Assembly: GCA_964448935.1 (NCBI GenBank)
Contig: CAYVBE010000162.1
Coordinates: forward strand, 1 to 10,029
From: CAYVBE01 sp964448935
GTDB lineage: Bacteria > Planctomycetota > Brocadiia > SM23-32
Reading direction: 5' to 3'
Length of the DNA stretch: 10,029 nt
A program made the position numbers and the translations under genes. The notes below the pieces were generated by a model. The model was not told where the DNA came from. It did no database searches and saw nothing but the letters and a program-made list of their open reading frames with translations. This document shows positions 1-5,986 of the stretch, piece after piece (position 1 is the stretch's first letter; every line of letters begins with the position of its first letter).

Positions 1-248
1 GATTTGTGTCCGGTTTCGGGGACGCACTGTCCGGGTCTGCGGGCGGTTTGGCGGGGTTGCGAGTGGCGGGGAGTCGGCCGGGCTTTGCCGCTCACTGTCC
101 GGGGGATGTCGGGGCGCCTCGCGCCTGTGGCGGGCCGGTGTCGGGAGAGGAGGAAGGCGGCCGAGGGACCCCGGCTGCGAAACGAACCGAAAGTGGGCGA
201 AGGTGATGCTCAGGAGAGAGTTACGGCATATGTATCAGGCGGCCGCCG
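1..248. other. G-rich intergenic region without a convincing gene
   Basis: I see no credible gene here. Two short plus-strand frames are open, but they are rich in Arg, Gly, Pro and Ala, have no usable ribosome site, and look like by-products of the base composition. The plus strand is strikingly G-rich, with many runs of three to five G between about 33 and 160. The 11-mer cactgtccggg occurs twice (25-35 and 93-103). A 10-base palindrome, ggcggccgcc (238-247), lies just past the stop of the LRR gene, but there is no T-tract, so I do not call a terminator. Confidence 0.5.
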
Positions 249-1259
249 CTACCGGCAGATGCCCCAGCGGTAGTCCTGGTCGCGGTGGATGTCTACGCCC
301 GCGGTGCCCTCGATGGTGCCGGCTTTGCCGAGCTCTATGGTGATGTCGGGGCGCTCCTGGTGCAGGCGCTGTATCTGCGGGCTCTCGGGGGTGAGTTCGG
401 GCTGGTCGGGGTAGGCCTTGATGTGCTTCAGCGTGGGGATGCCGGCCAGGTGCTCCAGGCCGCCCTCGTAGGGTATCTCTCCCCACTTGATGCTCATGTG
501 CATGGAGATGAGGGTGGGATGGTTCCGGATGTGCCGCAGGCTGCGGCCGGTGATGGGGTCCCCGCCACGGCCGGTGGGGCGGATCTCCAGCACCTGCAGG
601 TTGTCCAGGGGCTCCAGGGCACGGCCCAGCTCGGCGTCGGTCATGGTGGTGCGGTGGAGCTGGAGGTTCTCCAGCTTAGTGCAGTGGCGGATGAACTCGA
701 CGGCCTTCGGCCCGCTGAAGGCGTTGTCCAGCTCCAGCTTACGCAACTCCGGCTGCGGCTCGAACTTGTCTATGCAGGCGCCCTTGACCTTGAACAGGTG
801 CTTCAGTTCCAGCACCCGCAGGGGCTTTTTGATCTTGTTGACCACGAGTGCGAAATCGGCAGTGGCGTGGGGCTGTTTCTCATTCTCGACCGACCCGATG
901 CCCTGCGCGTCGTGCAGCCGCACGTCCACCAGCTCCGGGCACTCGGCCAGCAGGGCGTAGCCCTTGTCGGTCAGCGGCTGGCGCTCCAGGAAAATCGCCT
1001 GCAGTTTCGGGAACTGGAGGATGGCGCGGAACGCCTCGTCGTCAATGCCGGGCGCCGGCTCCTCGCCCTTCTTGCGATGGATGCCGTGATTGGACGCACC
1101 GAAGCGGATTACGTTTCCCTTCTTATCCAGTTCGACGGCGTACTTCTCTGCCAGCGCGCCGAGGCGGTCGGCGATCTCCTTCTGAGTCGTCTCGGCACAC
1201 GCCGCTCCGCCGAGAAACGCCAGCCCCGCCATCGTCAACGCTACCATCCCACGCATCAT
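249..1259 (-). CDS. secreted leucine-rich-repeat protein
   Basis: A 336-residue exported protein of unknown specific role. Residues 1-22 look like a Sec signal peptide: an Arg at position 3, a hydrophobic stretch from about 5 to 18, and an Ala-Cys-Ala cleavage site before Glu-23. The body, roughly residues 73-280, carries irregular leucine-rich repeats such as LRVLELKHL, LRKLELDNA, LENLQLHRT and LQVLEIRPT, each followed by a turn and a helix. This suggests a curved protein-binding solenoid in the periplasm or outside the cell. The last 30 or so residues are not repeat-like. The ATG at 1259 was chosen over one at 1322 because GGGAG lies 6 bases before it and a signal peptide follows at once. 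It is divergent from nagB. Repeats of this sort are frequent in Planctomycetota, but the partner cannot be named. Confidence 0.8.
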   Translation of the reverse strand: MMRGMVALTMAGLAFLGGAACAETTQKEIADRLGALAEKYAVELDKKGNVIRFGASNHGIHRKKGEEPAPGIDDEAFRAILQFPKLQAIFLERQPLTDKGYALLAECPELVDVRLHDAQGIGSVENEKQPHATADFALVVNKIKKPLRVLELKHLFKVKGACIDKFEPQPELRKLELDNAFSGPKAVEFIRHCTKLENLQLHRTTMTDAELGRALEPLDNLQVLEIRPTGRGGDPITGRSLRHIRNHPTLISMHMSIKWGEIPYEGGLEHLAGIPTLKHIKAYPDQPELTPESPQIQRLHQERPDITIELGKAGTIEGTAGVDIHRDQDYRWGICR

Positions 1260-1306
1260 GTCTGGCTCCCGTGCCACCCACAGAGTCGAACAAACCTTCG
1301 TGTTCG

Positions 1307-1335
1307 ATGTTACCAGTTCCACCGCATCCGGACAA
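1307..1335 (-). promoter_or_regulatory. predicted sigma70-type promoter of the LRR gene
   Basis: On the minus strand a -35 box TTGTCC (1330-1335) and a -10 box TAACAT (1307-1312) are separated by 17 bases, each matching the consensus at four of six positions. Transcription would start near 1300, leaving a leader of about 40 bases before the ATG at 1259. It was found by eye only, and such matches arise by chance, though the position and spacing fit. Confidence 0.35.
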
Positions 1336-1349
1336 GCTCGGTCCGCGGC

Positions 1350-1378
1350 TTGAACTGCGGGCCGCCGTCCGGGATAAT
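1350..1378 (+). promoter_or_regulatory. predicted sigma70-type promoter of nagB
   Basis: A -35 box TTGAAC (1350-1355) and a -10 box GATAAT (1373-1378, five of six matches) are spaced by 17 bases. Transcription would start near 1385, about 53 bases before the nagB ATG. The predicted start lies inside a small dyad, CGCCC-TTCA-GGGCG (1383-1396), which could be an operator or a short hairpin at the 5' end of the mRNA. Confidence 0.45.
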
Positions 1379-1437
1379 AGGGCGCCCTTCAGGGCGAGTT
1401 CATGCAACATGGTCCCTCGGTCCGTGGAGGAAGAAGG

Positions 1438-2223
1438 ATGAGGATATTCATCGCCGGCGACTACGAGGAGATGAGCGACCGGGCGGCGGAAATCGTCACC
1501 GGCGCCGTCGAAGCAAAACCCGATCTGGTACTGGGCCTGGCCACCGGCAGCACACCCGAGGGCCTCTACGAGAGACTCGTGCGCGCACACCGGGAGGAGG
1601 GGCTCGACTTCTCCACCGTCACCACGCTGAACCTGGACGAATACGTGGGCCTGGGGCCGGACCACCGGCAGAGCTATCGGCGCTTCATGAATGATCGCCT
1701 GTTCGATCACATCAATGTCCCCAGCGAAAACACCCACGTGCCGGACGGGACGGCCGAGTGTCTGACCGATGAGTGCGAGCGCTACGAGCGGATGATCGAG
1801 GACCTGGGCGGGATTGATCTGCAGGTGCTCGGGGTGGGGCGGGACGGTCACCTGGCCTTCAACGAGCCCGGCACCTCGCTGGCCTCCGCGACGCACGTGA
1901 CGATGCTGGCGCAGGAGACCGTGGAGGACAATGCCCGGTTCTTCGAGGACGCCGAGGAGGTGCCGCGGTTCGCCGTCACTATGGGCATCGGCACCATCCT
2001 GCGCGCCCGCCGGTGCGTCTTCCTGGCCGCCGGGGCGGGGAAAGCCGACGCGGTGCGGGCAGCCGTCGAGGGGCCCGTGACCTCGATGGTGACGGCCTCC
2101 GCCCTGCAGATGCACCCGGATACCGTGGCCATAGTGGACGAGGAGGCCGCCGGAAAGCTGGAACGGACGGATTACTACCGCTGGCAGCAGGAGAACTGGG
2201 ACCGTATCGCCGAGCGCCTCTGA
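1438..2223 (+). CDS. nagB: glucosamine-6-phosphate deaminase
   Basis: This enzyme converts glucosamine 6-phosphate to fructose 6-phosphate and ammonia, linking amino-sugar breakdown to glycolysis in the cytoplasm. The 261 residues match the usual family length. Visible motifs are the phosphate-binding loop LGLATGSTP (32-40), LNLDEYVGL (64-72) and GVGRDGHLAFNEPG (132-145). Asp67, Asp136, His138 and Glu143 line up with the E. coli catalytic residues Asp72, Asp141, His143 and Glu148. The E. coli allosteric residues Arg158 and Lys160 correspond here to His153 and Thr155, so GlcNAc-6-phosphate activation is probably absent (inference). The ATG at 1438 follows a strong GGAGGAAG site and begins the conserved MRIFIAGDYEEM; an ATG 12 codons upstream lacks this. 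No nagA or nagE is adjacent. 6-phosphogluconolactonase is a distant relative, but the motifs favour NagB. Confidence 0.95.
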   Translation: MRIFIAGDYEEMSDRAAEIVTGAVEAKPDLVLGLATGSTPEGLYERLVRAHREEGLDFSTVTTLNLDEYVGLGPDHRQSYRRFMNDRLFDHINVPSENTHVPDGTAECLTDECERYERMIEDLGGIDLQVLGVGRDGHLAFNEPGTSLASATHVTMLAQETVEDNARFFEDAEEVPRFAVTMGIGTILRARRCVFLAAGAGKADAVRAAVEGPVTSMVTASALQMHPDTVAIVDEEAAGKLERTDYYRWQQENWDRIAERL

Positions 2224-2245
2224 ACGGCGGCCTTGGCGGAGGGAG

Positions 2246-2263
2246 GGACGGGACCACCCGTCC
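2246..2263 (+). terminator. possible terminator hairpin after nagB
   Basis: A perfect 7-bp stem, GGACGGG/CCCGTCC, closes a 4-base ACCA loop 22 bases after the nagB stop codon. There is no T-tract behind it, so it is either a weak or Rho-assisted terminator or an mRNA 3'-end stabiliser. Confidence 0.35.
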
Positions 2264-2330
2264 GGCTCTCGCGTGTTGCCTTTGATTCTCTGGTCGGGTT
2301 ACATGCCCCGAGACTTTAGAGGAGCGACGT

Positions 2331-2813
2331 ATGGCGATCAGCGTAAAATGTCCGAATCCCGAGTGCGGCAAGGAGTACCGTCTGAAGGATTCCTTCGCCG
2401 GCAAGAAGGTGCGTTGCCGTGAGTGCGAGACCGTCATCGTTGTTCCGGACGAGCCCGATGCGGCAGAAGCCCCCGCAGCAGCGGCAATCGAGCCGCAAAT
2501 GCCCCAGCATCACCCCGGCCGACTCACCTGCACCAACTGCGGCGCGGTCCTGGGCGTGCGCGATGCCATCTGCACCAACTGCGGGGCCGACGTGCGCAGC
2601 GGCGTGGCCGTGGTGCGACAGGAGGCGAGGCAGGAAGGCTTTCTGAAGCGCATCTTCGGGCGTTTCCTCATGCCGCTGCTCGTGCTGCTGGTGGTGGCCG
2701 GGCTCGTGGTGGTGGGGGTCCTGTTGTTGGTGGTGAAGAAGGCGTGGGAAACCGAACCCGTGGACACGACACCCGAGACGCAGGTGGAACAGCCGGAAGC
2801 GCCGGCCGAGTGA
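2331..2813 (+). CDS. double zinc-ribbon membrane protein (MJ0042-type N-terminus)
   Basis: A 160-residue protein of unknown function. Residues 1-39 form an MJ0042-type zinc ribbon (Cys7, Cys12, Cys29, Cys32) with the CPNPECGKEYR opening and VRCREC close common in Planctomycetota. After an Ala/Pro linker, a second ribbon has paired CTNCG motifs (Cys67, Cys70, Cys81, Cys84). A basic stretch, FLKRIFGRF, precedes one hydrophobic segment at about 112-135, followed by Lys-Lys and a short acidic, Pro-rich tail. The layout suggests cytoplasmic metal-bound ribbons tethered to the membrane; a role in binding protein or nucleic acid is speculation. The ATG has GAGGAG 7 bases before it. A very weak promoter (TTGCCT at 2276, TTACAT at 2299, spacing 17) may precede it. 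The stop is 3 bases from that of the convergent rtcA gene. Confidence 0.85.
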   Translation: MAISVKCPNPECGKEYRLKDSFAGKKVRCRECETVIVVPDEPDAAEAPAAAAIEPQMPQHHPGRLTCTNCGAVLGVRDAICTNCGADVRSGVAVVRQEARQEGFLKRIFGRFLMPLLVLLVVAGLVVVGVLLLVVKKAWETEPVDTTPETQVEQPEAPAE

Positions 2814-2816
2814 CCC

Positions 2817-3836
2817 TCAGAGTGGCTCGCATGCGATGGTGCCGGCGTCGGCATCCACGCTGAAATCTACCGGCAAAAACTGCCGGACGACCCACATGTT
2901 GGTGCGGCAATGGTCGGTGGTGCGGGAGATGCTCACCCGTGACCGGCCGTCGGCCAGGGCAAGGTAGGGCAGAATCTGGTCTGTCATGTGCTGGTCCAGC
3001 GCCGCGCCGCTCTCCATCTCCGCCTGCAGTGATCGGGCGGCCTCCCGGCCCACCTTCTCGGCCGGCTTTCCCCGCTTTCCCAGCGCCGACGCGCCCAGCC
3101 GGGCGCTCTCGTATCTCGCCGTGAGATGCACGGCAGTGCCGGTGGAAGGCGAGCGTACGTAACGCGCCTCTTCCTCCTGCGGGTCGAGCAGCTCACGCAC
3201 TCCTTCGAGCTGGCGCTCGGCCACCCGCGCGCCGCGCAGGCCCTCCGTGGCGATGCTCGTGGCCCGGATGCCCAGGAGTTCTCCGCGAGGGACGAAGTCG
3301 GCGGGCTCCGGGGGACCGGGCCTCACCACCACGCGCACCCGCCCTCCGCCCCGCGGGTAGAAGCCCGGCTCGACCTCCGCCACCTCAATCTCCACACCCA
3401 TCCGCGATAAGAAAAACGCGAAGACCTCCCGGAAGTAGTCCACGGTGGGGGACCACAGCACGTGCGTTCCGCCCTCCACAGTGACCTCGGTGGGCCTGTC
3501 GGCGACGGCCAGAGGAGGGATGAGGGCCTGGAGCACCAGGGTCACCGCCCCCGCCGTGCCCACGTGGGCGGCGACCTTCCCGGGGGGGTCCAGCGCGTCG
3601 GGATAGAAGGCGACCTCCTGCGAGCCCATCTCGTCGCCTTCCAACCGGCCTTTGCACAGCGAGGCCACGGCGCGCACGCCGCACAGGTGCTGCGCCGCCA
3701 GGCCGGGCCTGCGCCTGCCTTTTCGGATGCTGTGCACGCGGCACGGCTGCTCCGTCGCGGCCGCAAGGCCCACGGCCGTCCGCAGCAACTGCCCGCCTCC
3801 CTCCAGATGGCTCCCGTCTATCTCCAGGCAATCCAT
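2817..3836 (-). CDS. rtcA: RNA 3'-terminal phosphate cyclase
   Basis: RtcA uses ATP to turn RNA 3'-phosphate ends into 2',3'-cyclic phosphates through a covalent enzyme-AMP intermediate, in RNA repair or processing. The 339 residues agree with about 338 in E. coli. The protein opens with IDGSHLEGGGQLLRTA (6-21), and has the RPGLAAQH segment (43-50), a glycine-rich PRGGGRV (161-167) and a C-terminal TTDHCRTN, whose His309 matches the E. coli adenylylated His309. The ATG at 3836 was chosen because it starts the family's first strand and has GGGAGG 6 bases upstream; the open frame running to 4217 overlaps the divergent aminotransferase and is not family-like. No rtcB or rtcR lies beside it, unlike the E. 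coli operon, and the promoter looks sigma70-like rather than sigma54-like. Confidence 0.95.
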   Translation of the reverse strand: MDCLEIDGSHLEGGGQLLRTAVGLAAATEQPCRVHSIRKGRRRPGLAAQHLCGVRAVASLCKGRLEGDEMGSQEVAFYPDALDPPGKVAAHVGTAGAVTLVLQALIPPLAVADRPTEVTVEGGTHVLWSPTVDYFREVFAFFLSRMGVEIEVAEVEPGFYPRGGGRVRVVVRPGPPEPADFVPRGELLGIRATSIATEGLRGARVAERQLEGVRELLDPQEEEARYVRSPSTGTAVHLTARYESARLGASALGKRGKPAEKVGREAARSLQAEMESGAALDQHMTDQILPYLALADGRSRVSISRTTDHCRTNMWVVRQFLPVDFSVDADAGTIACEPL

Positions 3837-3854
3837 GGCATCCCTCCCGTGGAC

Positions 3855-3883
3855 ATTATAGGCGCGCAGAACCGGGTTGTCAG
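3855..3883 (-). promoter_or_regulatory. near-consensus sigma70 promoter of rtcA
   Basis: On the minus strand CTGACA (3878-3883, five of six) and a perfect TATAAT (3855-3860) are 17 bases apart. Transcription should begin near 3848, only about 12 bases before the start codon and at the edge of the GGGAGG ribosome site (3843-3848), so the leader would be extremely short. Confidence 0.6.
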
Positions 3884-3915
3884 GGATTGCCGACCCTCTT
3901 TTGGATGCTGCCTCG

Positions 3916-3943
3916 CGCCCTCGTCGCGCTTGCGTTGAGGGCG
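3916..3943. repeat. inverted repeat between rtcA and the aminotransferase gene
   Basis: CGCCCTC (3916-3922) and GAGGGCG (3937-3943) form a 7-bp dyad around 14 bases, in the 204-base divergent region. A T-rich stretch (gttttcctgtattt) follows on the plus strand, but no plus-strand gene ends here, so an operator or leader hairpin is likelier than a terminator. The only plus-strand promoter candidate I see is weak: TTGCGT at 3930 and TATTTG at 3953, spacing 17. Confidence 0.3.
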
Positions 3944-4040
3944 GTTTTCCTGTATTTGTGTTCCTTCGTCGGCGGGGCACTTTGCGCAATCCAACCGAGC
4001 GTGCCGTGAGGCAACACCACCCAGGAGAGGAGCAGTCCAG

Positions 4041-5213
4041 ATGAGCGATGACGCGGAACGCAGACGCATCCTGATGGGGCCGGGTCCGAGCAACTGCCAT
4101 CCCAGCGTGCTGGAGGCCATGTCGCAGCCCCTGCTGGGCCACCTGGACCCCGACTTCATCCGTATCATGGACGAGACACAGGACCTGCTGAGGCAGGTGC
4201 TGAAGACCGAGAATCAACTAACGCTGCCCGTCTCCGGCACCGGAAGCGCGGGAATGGAGACCTGCCTGGTGAACCTGGTGGAGCCGGGCGACCGGGTGCT
4301 GGTCTGCATCAACGGGGTCTTCGGCCGGCGGATGGCGGACATCGCGGGCCGCATCGGGGGCGAGGTGATCACCGTGGAGGCCGAGTGGGGCCGGCCGTTC
4401 GAGCCCGATCAGGTACTGGACGCCGTGGAGACGCACAGCCCCCGCGTGGTCGCCATCGTGCATGCGGAAACGTCCACCGGCGTGCGCCAGCCGCTGGAGG
4501 AGATCAGCCGCATCGTGCACGAGACCGGCGCTTTCCTGGTGGTGGACGCCGTGACCTCCCTGGGCGGGTGCAACGTGGAGACGGACGGATGGCAGGTGGA
4601 CGCCATATACAGCGGCACGCAGAAGTGCTTGAGCTGCCCGCCCGGGCTCGCACCCGTCTCGCTGAGTCCGCGGGTCGTGGACGCCCTGGAGGCCCGGCGC
4701 CATCCCGTGCCGAGCTGGTATCTGGACATGTCCATGGTCAGGCACTACTGGGGCAGCGACCGCACCTACCACCACACCGCGCCGATATCCATGATCTACG
4801 CCCTGCGGCAGGCGCTGCAGGTGGTCATGGACGAGGGGCTGGAGGCACGTTTCGCCCGTCATGAGCGCAATAGCGCCGCGCTGGTCGCCGGGCTGGAGGC
4901 CCTGGGGCTGGAGATGCTGGTGGAGGAGCCCTACCGCCTGCCCATGCTGAACGCGGTCGAGATACCGGAGGGCGTGGACGACGCGGCAGTGCGCGGCGCC
5001 CTGCTGGAGGAGCACGGCATCGAGATCGGCGGCGGGCTGGGCCCGTTGGCCGGCAGCGTCTGGCGGATCGGCCTCATGGGCCACTCCTGCAACATGGAGA
5101 ACGTCCTGATGCTTCTGGAGGCCCTTGTGGACATCCTCGACGCGCAGGGCTTCGCCCCGGGCACCGGGGCACGTCAGGCCGCCGAAGAGGCGCACGCGGA
5201 AAGCGGCGCATGA
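4041..5213 (+). CDS. class V aminotransferase, alanine/serine-glyoxylate type
   Basis: A PLP-dependent aminotransferase that probably uses alanine or serine as amino donor and glyoxylate as acceptor, in glyoxylate, serine and glycine metabolism in the cytoplasm. At 390 residues it matches family length. It aligns recognisably with human AGXT: GPGPSN (13-18), SGTGSAG (65-71), the PLP-ring Asp169 in VVDAVTSLGG, the Schiff-base Lys195 in YSGTQKCLSCPPG, YHHTAPISMIYALR (243-256), and the carboxylate-binding Arg342 in WRIGLMG. A purine-pathway PucG-like or 2-aminoethylphosphonate (PhnW-like) role is possible but fits the motifs less well. The ATG has GGAGAGGAG 8 bases upstream. The stop overlaps the next start (ATGA), so it is translationally coupled to a glycosyltransferase. 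The last 20 residues, rich in Ala, Glu and Gly, run past the usual family end. Confidence 0.9.
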   Translation: MSDDAERRRILMGPGPSNCHPSVLEAMSQPLLGHLDPDFIRIMDETQDLLRQVLKTENQLTLPVSGTGSAGMETCLVNLVEPGDRVLVCINGVFGRRMADIAGRIGGEVITVEAEWGRPFEPDQVLDAVETHSPRVVAIVHAETSTGVRQPLEEISRIVHETGAFLVVDAVTSLGGCNVETDGWQVDAIYSGTQKCLSCPPGLAPVSLSPRVVDALEARRHPVPSWYLDMSMVRHYWGSDRTYHHTAPISMIYALRQALQVVMDEGLEARFARHERNSAALVAGLEALGLEMLVEEPYRLPMLNAVEIPEGVDDAAVRGALLEEHGIEIGGGLGPLAGSVWRIGLMGHSCNMENVLMLLEALVDILDAQGFAPGTGARQAAEEAHAESGA

Positions 5214-5986
5214 CCATCGTGGTGGAACAGCTCGCGCCCGCCCGGTCCGGTCGCCCGCCCGACCGCACGGCCGTAGTGTTCCCCGCCTTCAACGAAGAAG
5301 CGCACCTGGGCCGGGCCGTGGAAGCGGCTCTCGAAGTGGGTGTGCGTCGGGTCGTCTGCATTGACGACTGCTCCACCGACGCCACCGGGGCAATTGCGGA
5401 TGAACTGGCGGAGAATCCCGCCGTGGCTTCCCTGCACCATGACGTCAACCGCGGAAAGCAGGCCGCCGTTCTGACCGGCCTGAAGGAGGCTGTTGCCCAT
5501 TCCGGAGTAGAAAGCGTGGCGCTGCTGGATGCCGACATGCAGAACGACCCGGCCCTGCTCCCGCGCCTCTGCGGGCACGTGCCGCCATACGATGCCGTCA
5601 TCGGCCGGCGCCTGCGAACCCAGATGCCGGGCATTCGCCGGCTGGCCAACGACCTGGCCGACCTTCCTTACCGCGTCATCGGCGCATTGCCCATCCGGGA
5701 TGTCCAGAGCGGCTTCCGCGTCTACAGCCGCCGCGCGGCCCGGTATCTGGCAGAGCACATGTCCGCCGGCGGGCGTTATGCCCTGGAACACGTCTCCCTA
5801 CCGCTTCTCGGCCGGCTGGCCGCAGAGTTGGAAAGACCGGTGCGGATCGGGGAGGTGCCGGTTCCCTGCGCCTACGGCGAACAGGAGAGCAGCATCCGTC
5901 TGCGGGACAACGTGCAGCTGACCCGTGCCGCCGTTTCCAATGCGTTGGCGCTGGCCCGGCTGCGGCTGGCGGAGGGGCGGCCATGA
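5210..5986 (+). CDS. family 2 glycosyltransferase, polyprenyl-phosphate sugar synthase-like
   Basis: A 258-residue GT-A fold enzyme likely to move a sugar from a nucleotide donor to a lipid phosphate or similar acceptor on the inner face of the membrane. After about 20 less ordered residues come FPAFNEE (24-30), CIDDCSTDATG (50-60), NRGKQAAVLTG (80-90), the metal-binding LLDADMQNDP (105-114) and DVQSGFRVYS (164-173), the pattern of dolichol- and undecaprenyl-phosphate sugar synthases. It has no transmembrane segment, so membrane contact may come from the next gene product. It starts within the aminotransferase stop (ATGA) and its own stop overlaps the flippase-like start the same way. Donor and acceptor cannot be read from the sequence. 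Confidence 0.88.
   Translation: MTIVVEQLAPARSGRPPDRTAVVFPAFNEEAHLGRAVEAALEVGVRRVVCIDDCSTDATGAIADELAENPAVASLHHDVNRGKQAAVLTGLKEAVAHSGVESVALLDADMQNDPALLPRLCGHVPPYDAVIGRRLRTQMPGIRRLANDLADLPYRVIGALPIRDVQSGFRVYSRRAARYLAEHMSAGGRYALEHVSLPLLGRLAAELERPVRIGEVPVPCAYGEQESSIRLRDNVQLTRAAVSNALALARLRLAEGRP

Noticed and set aside
230..343. Short plus-strand frame starting at ATG 230 with AGGAG upstream
   Set aside because: The spacing to the AGGAG is too long (about 13 bases), the frame is only about 37 codons, and it lies antisense to the LRR gene's 3' end.
285..1694. Long plus-strand open frame of 469 codons across the LRR gene and into nagB
   Set aside because: It is antisense to a gene with signal peptide and repeats, has no family motif, and ends inside nagB in another frame. 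This is typical of GC-rich DNA.
1123..2115. 330-codon minus-strand open frame opposite nagB
   Set aside because: Mirror frame of nagB; no motif of its own and it overlaps the start of the LRR gene.
3837..4217. N-terminal extension of rtcA to 4217
   Set aside because: It would overlap the divergent aminotransferase gene, and the family N-terminus and a good ribosome site both point to 3836.
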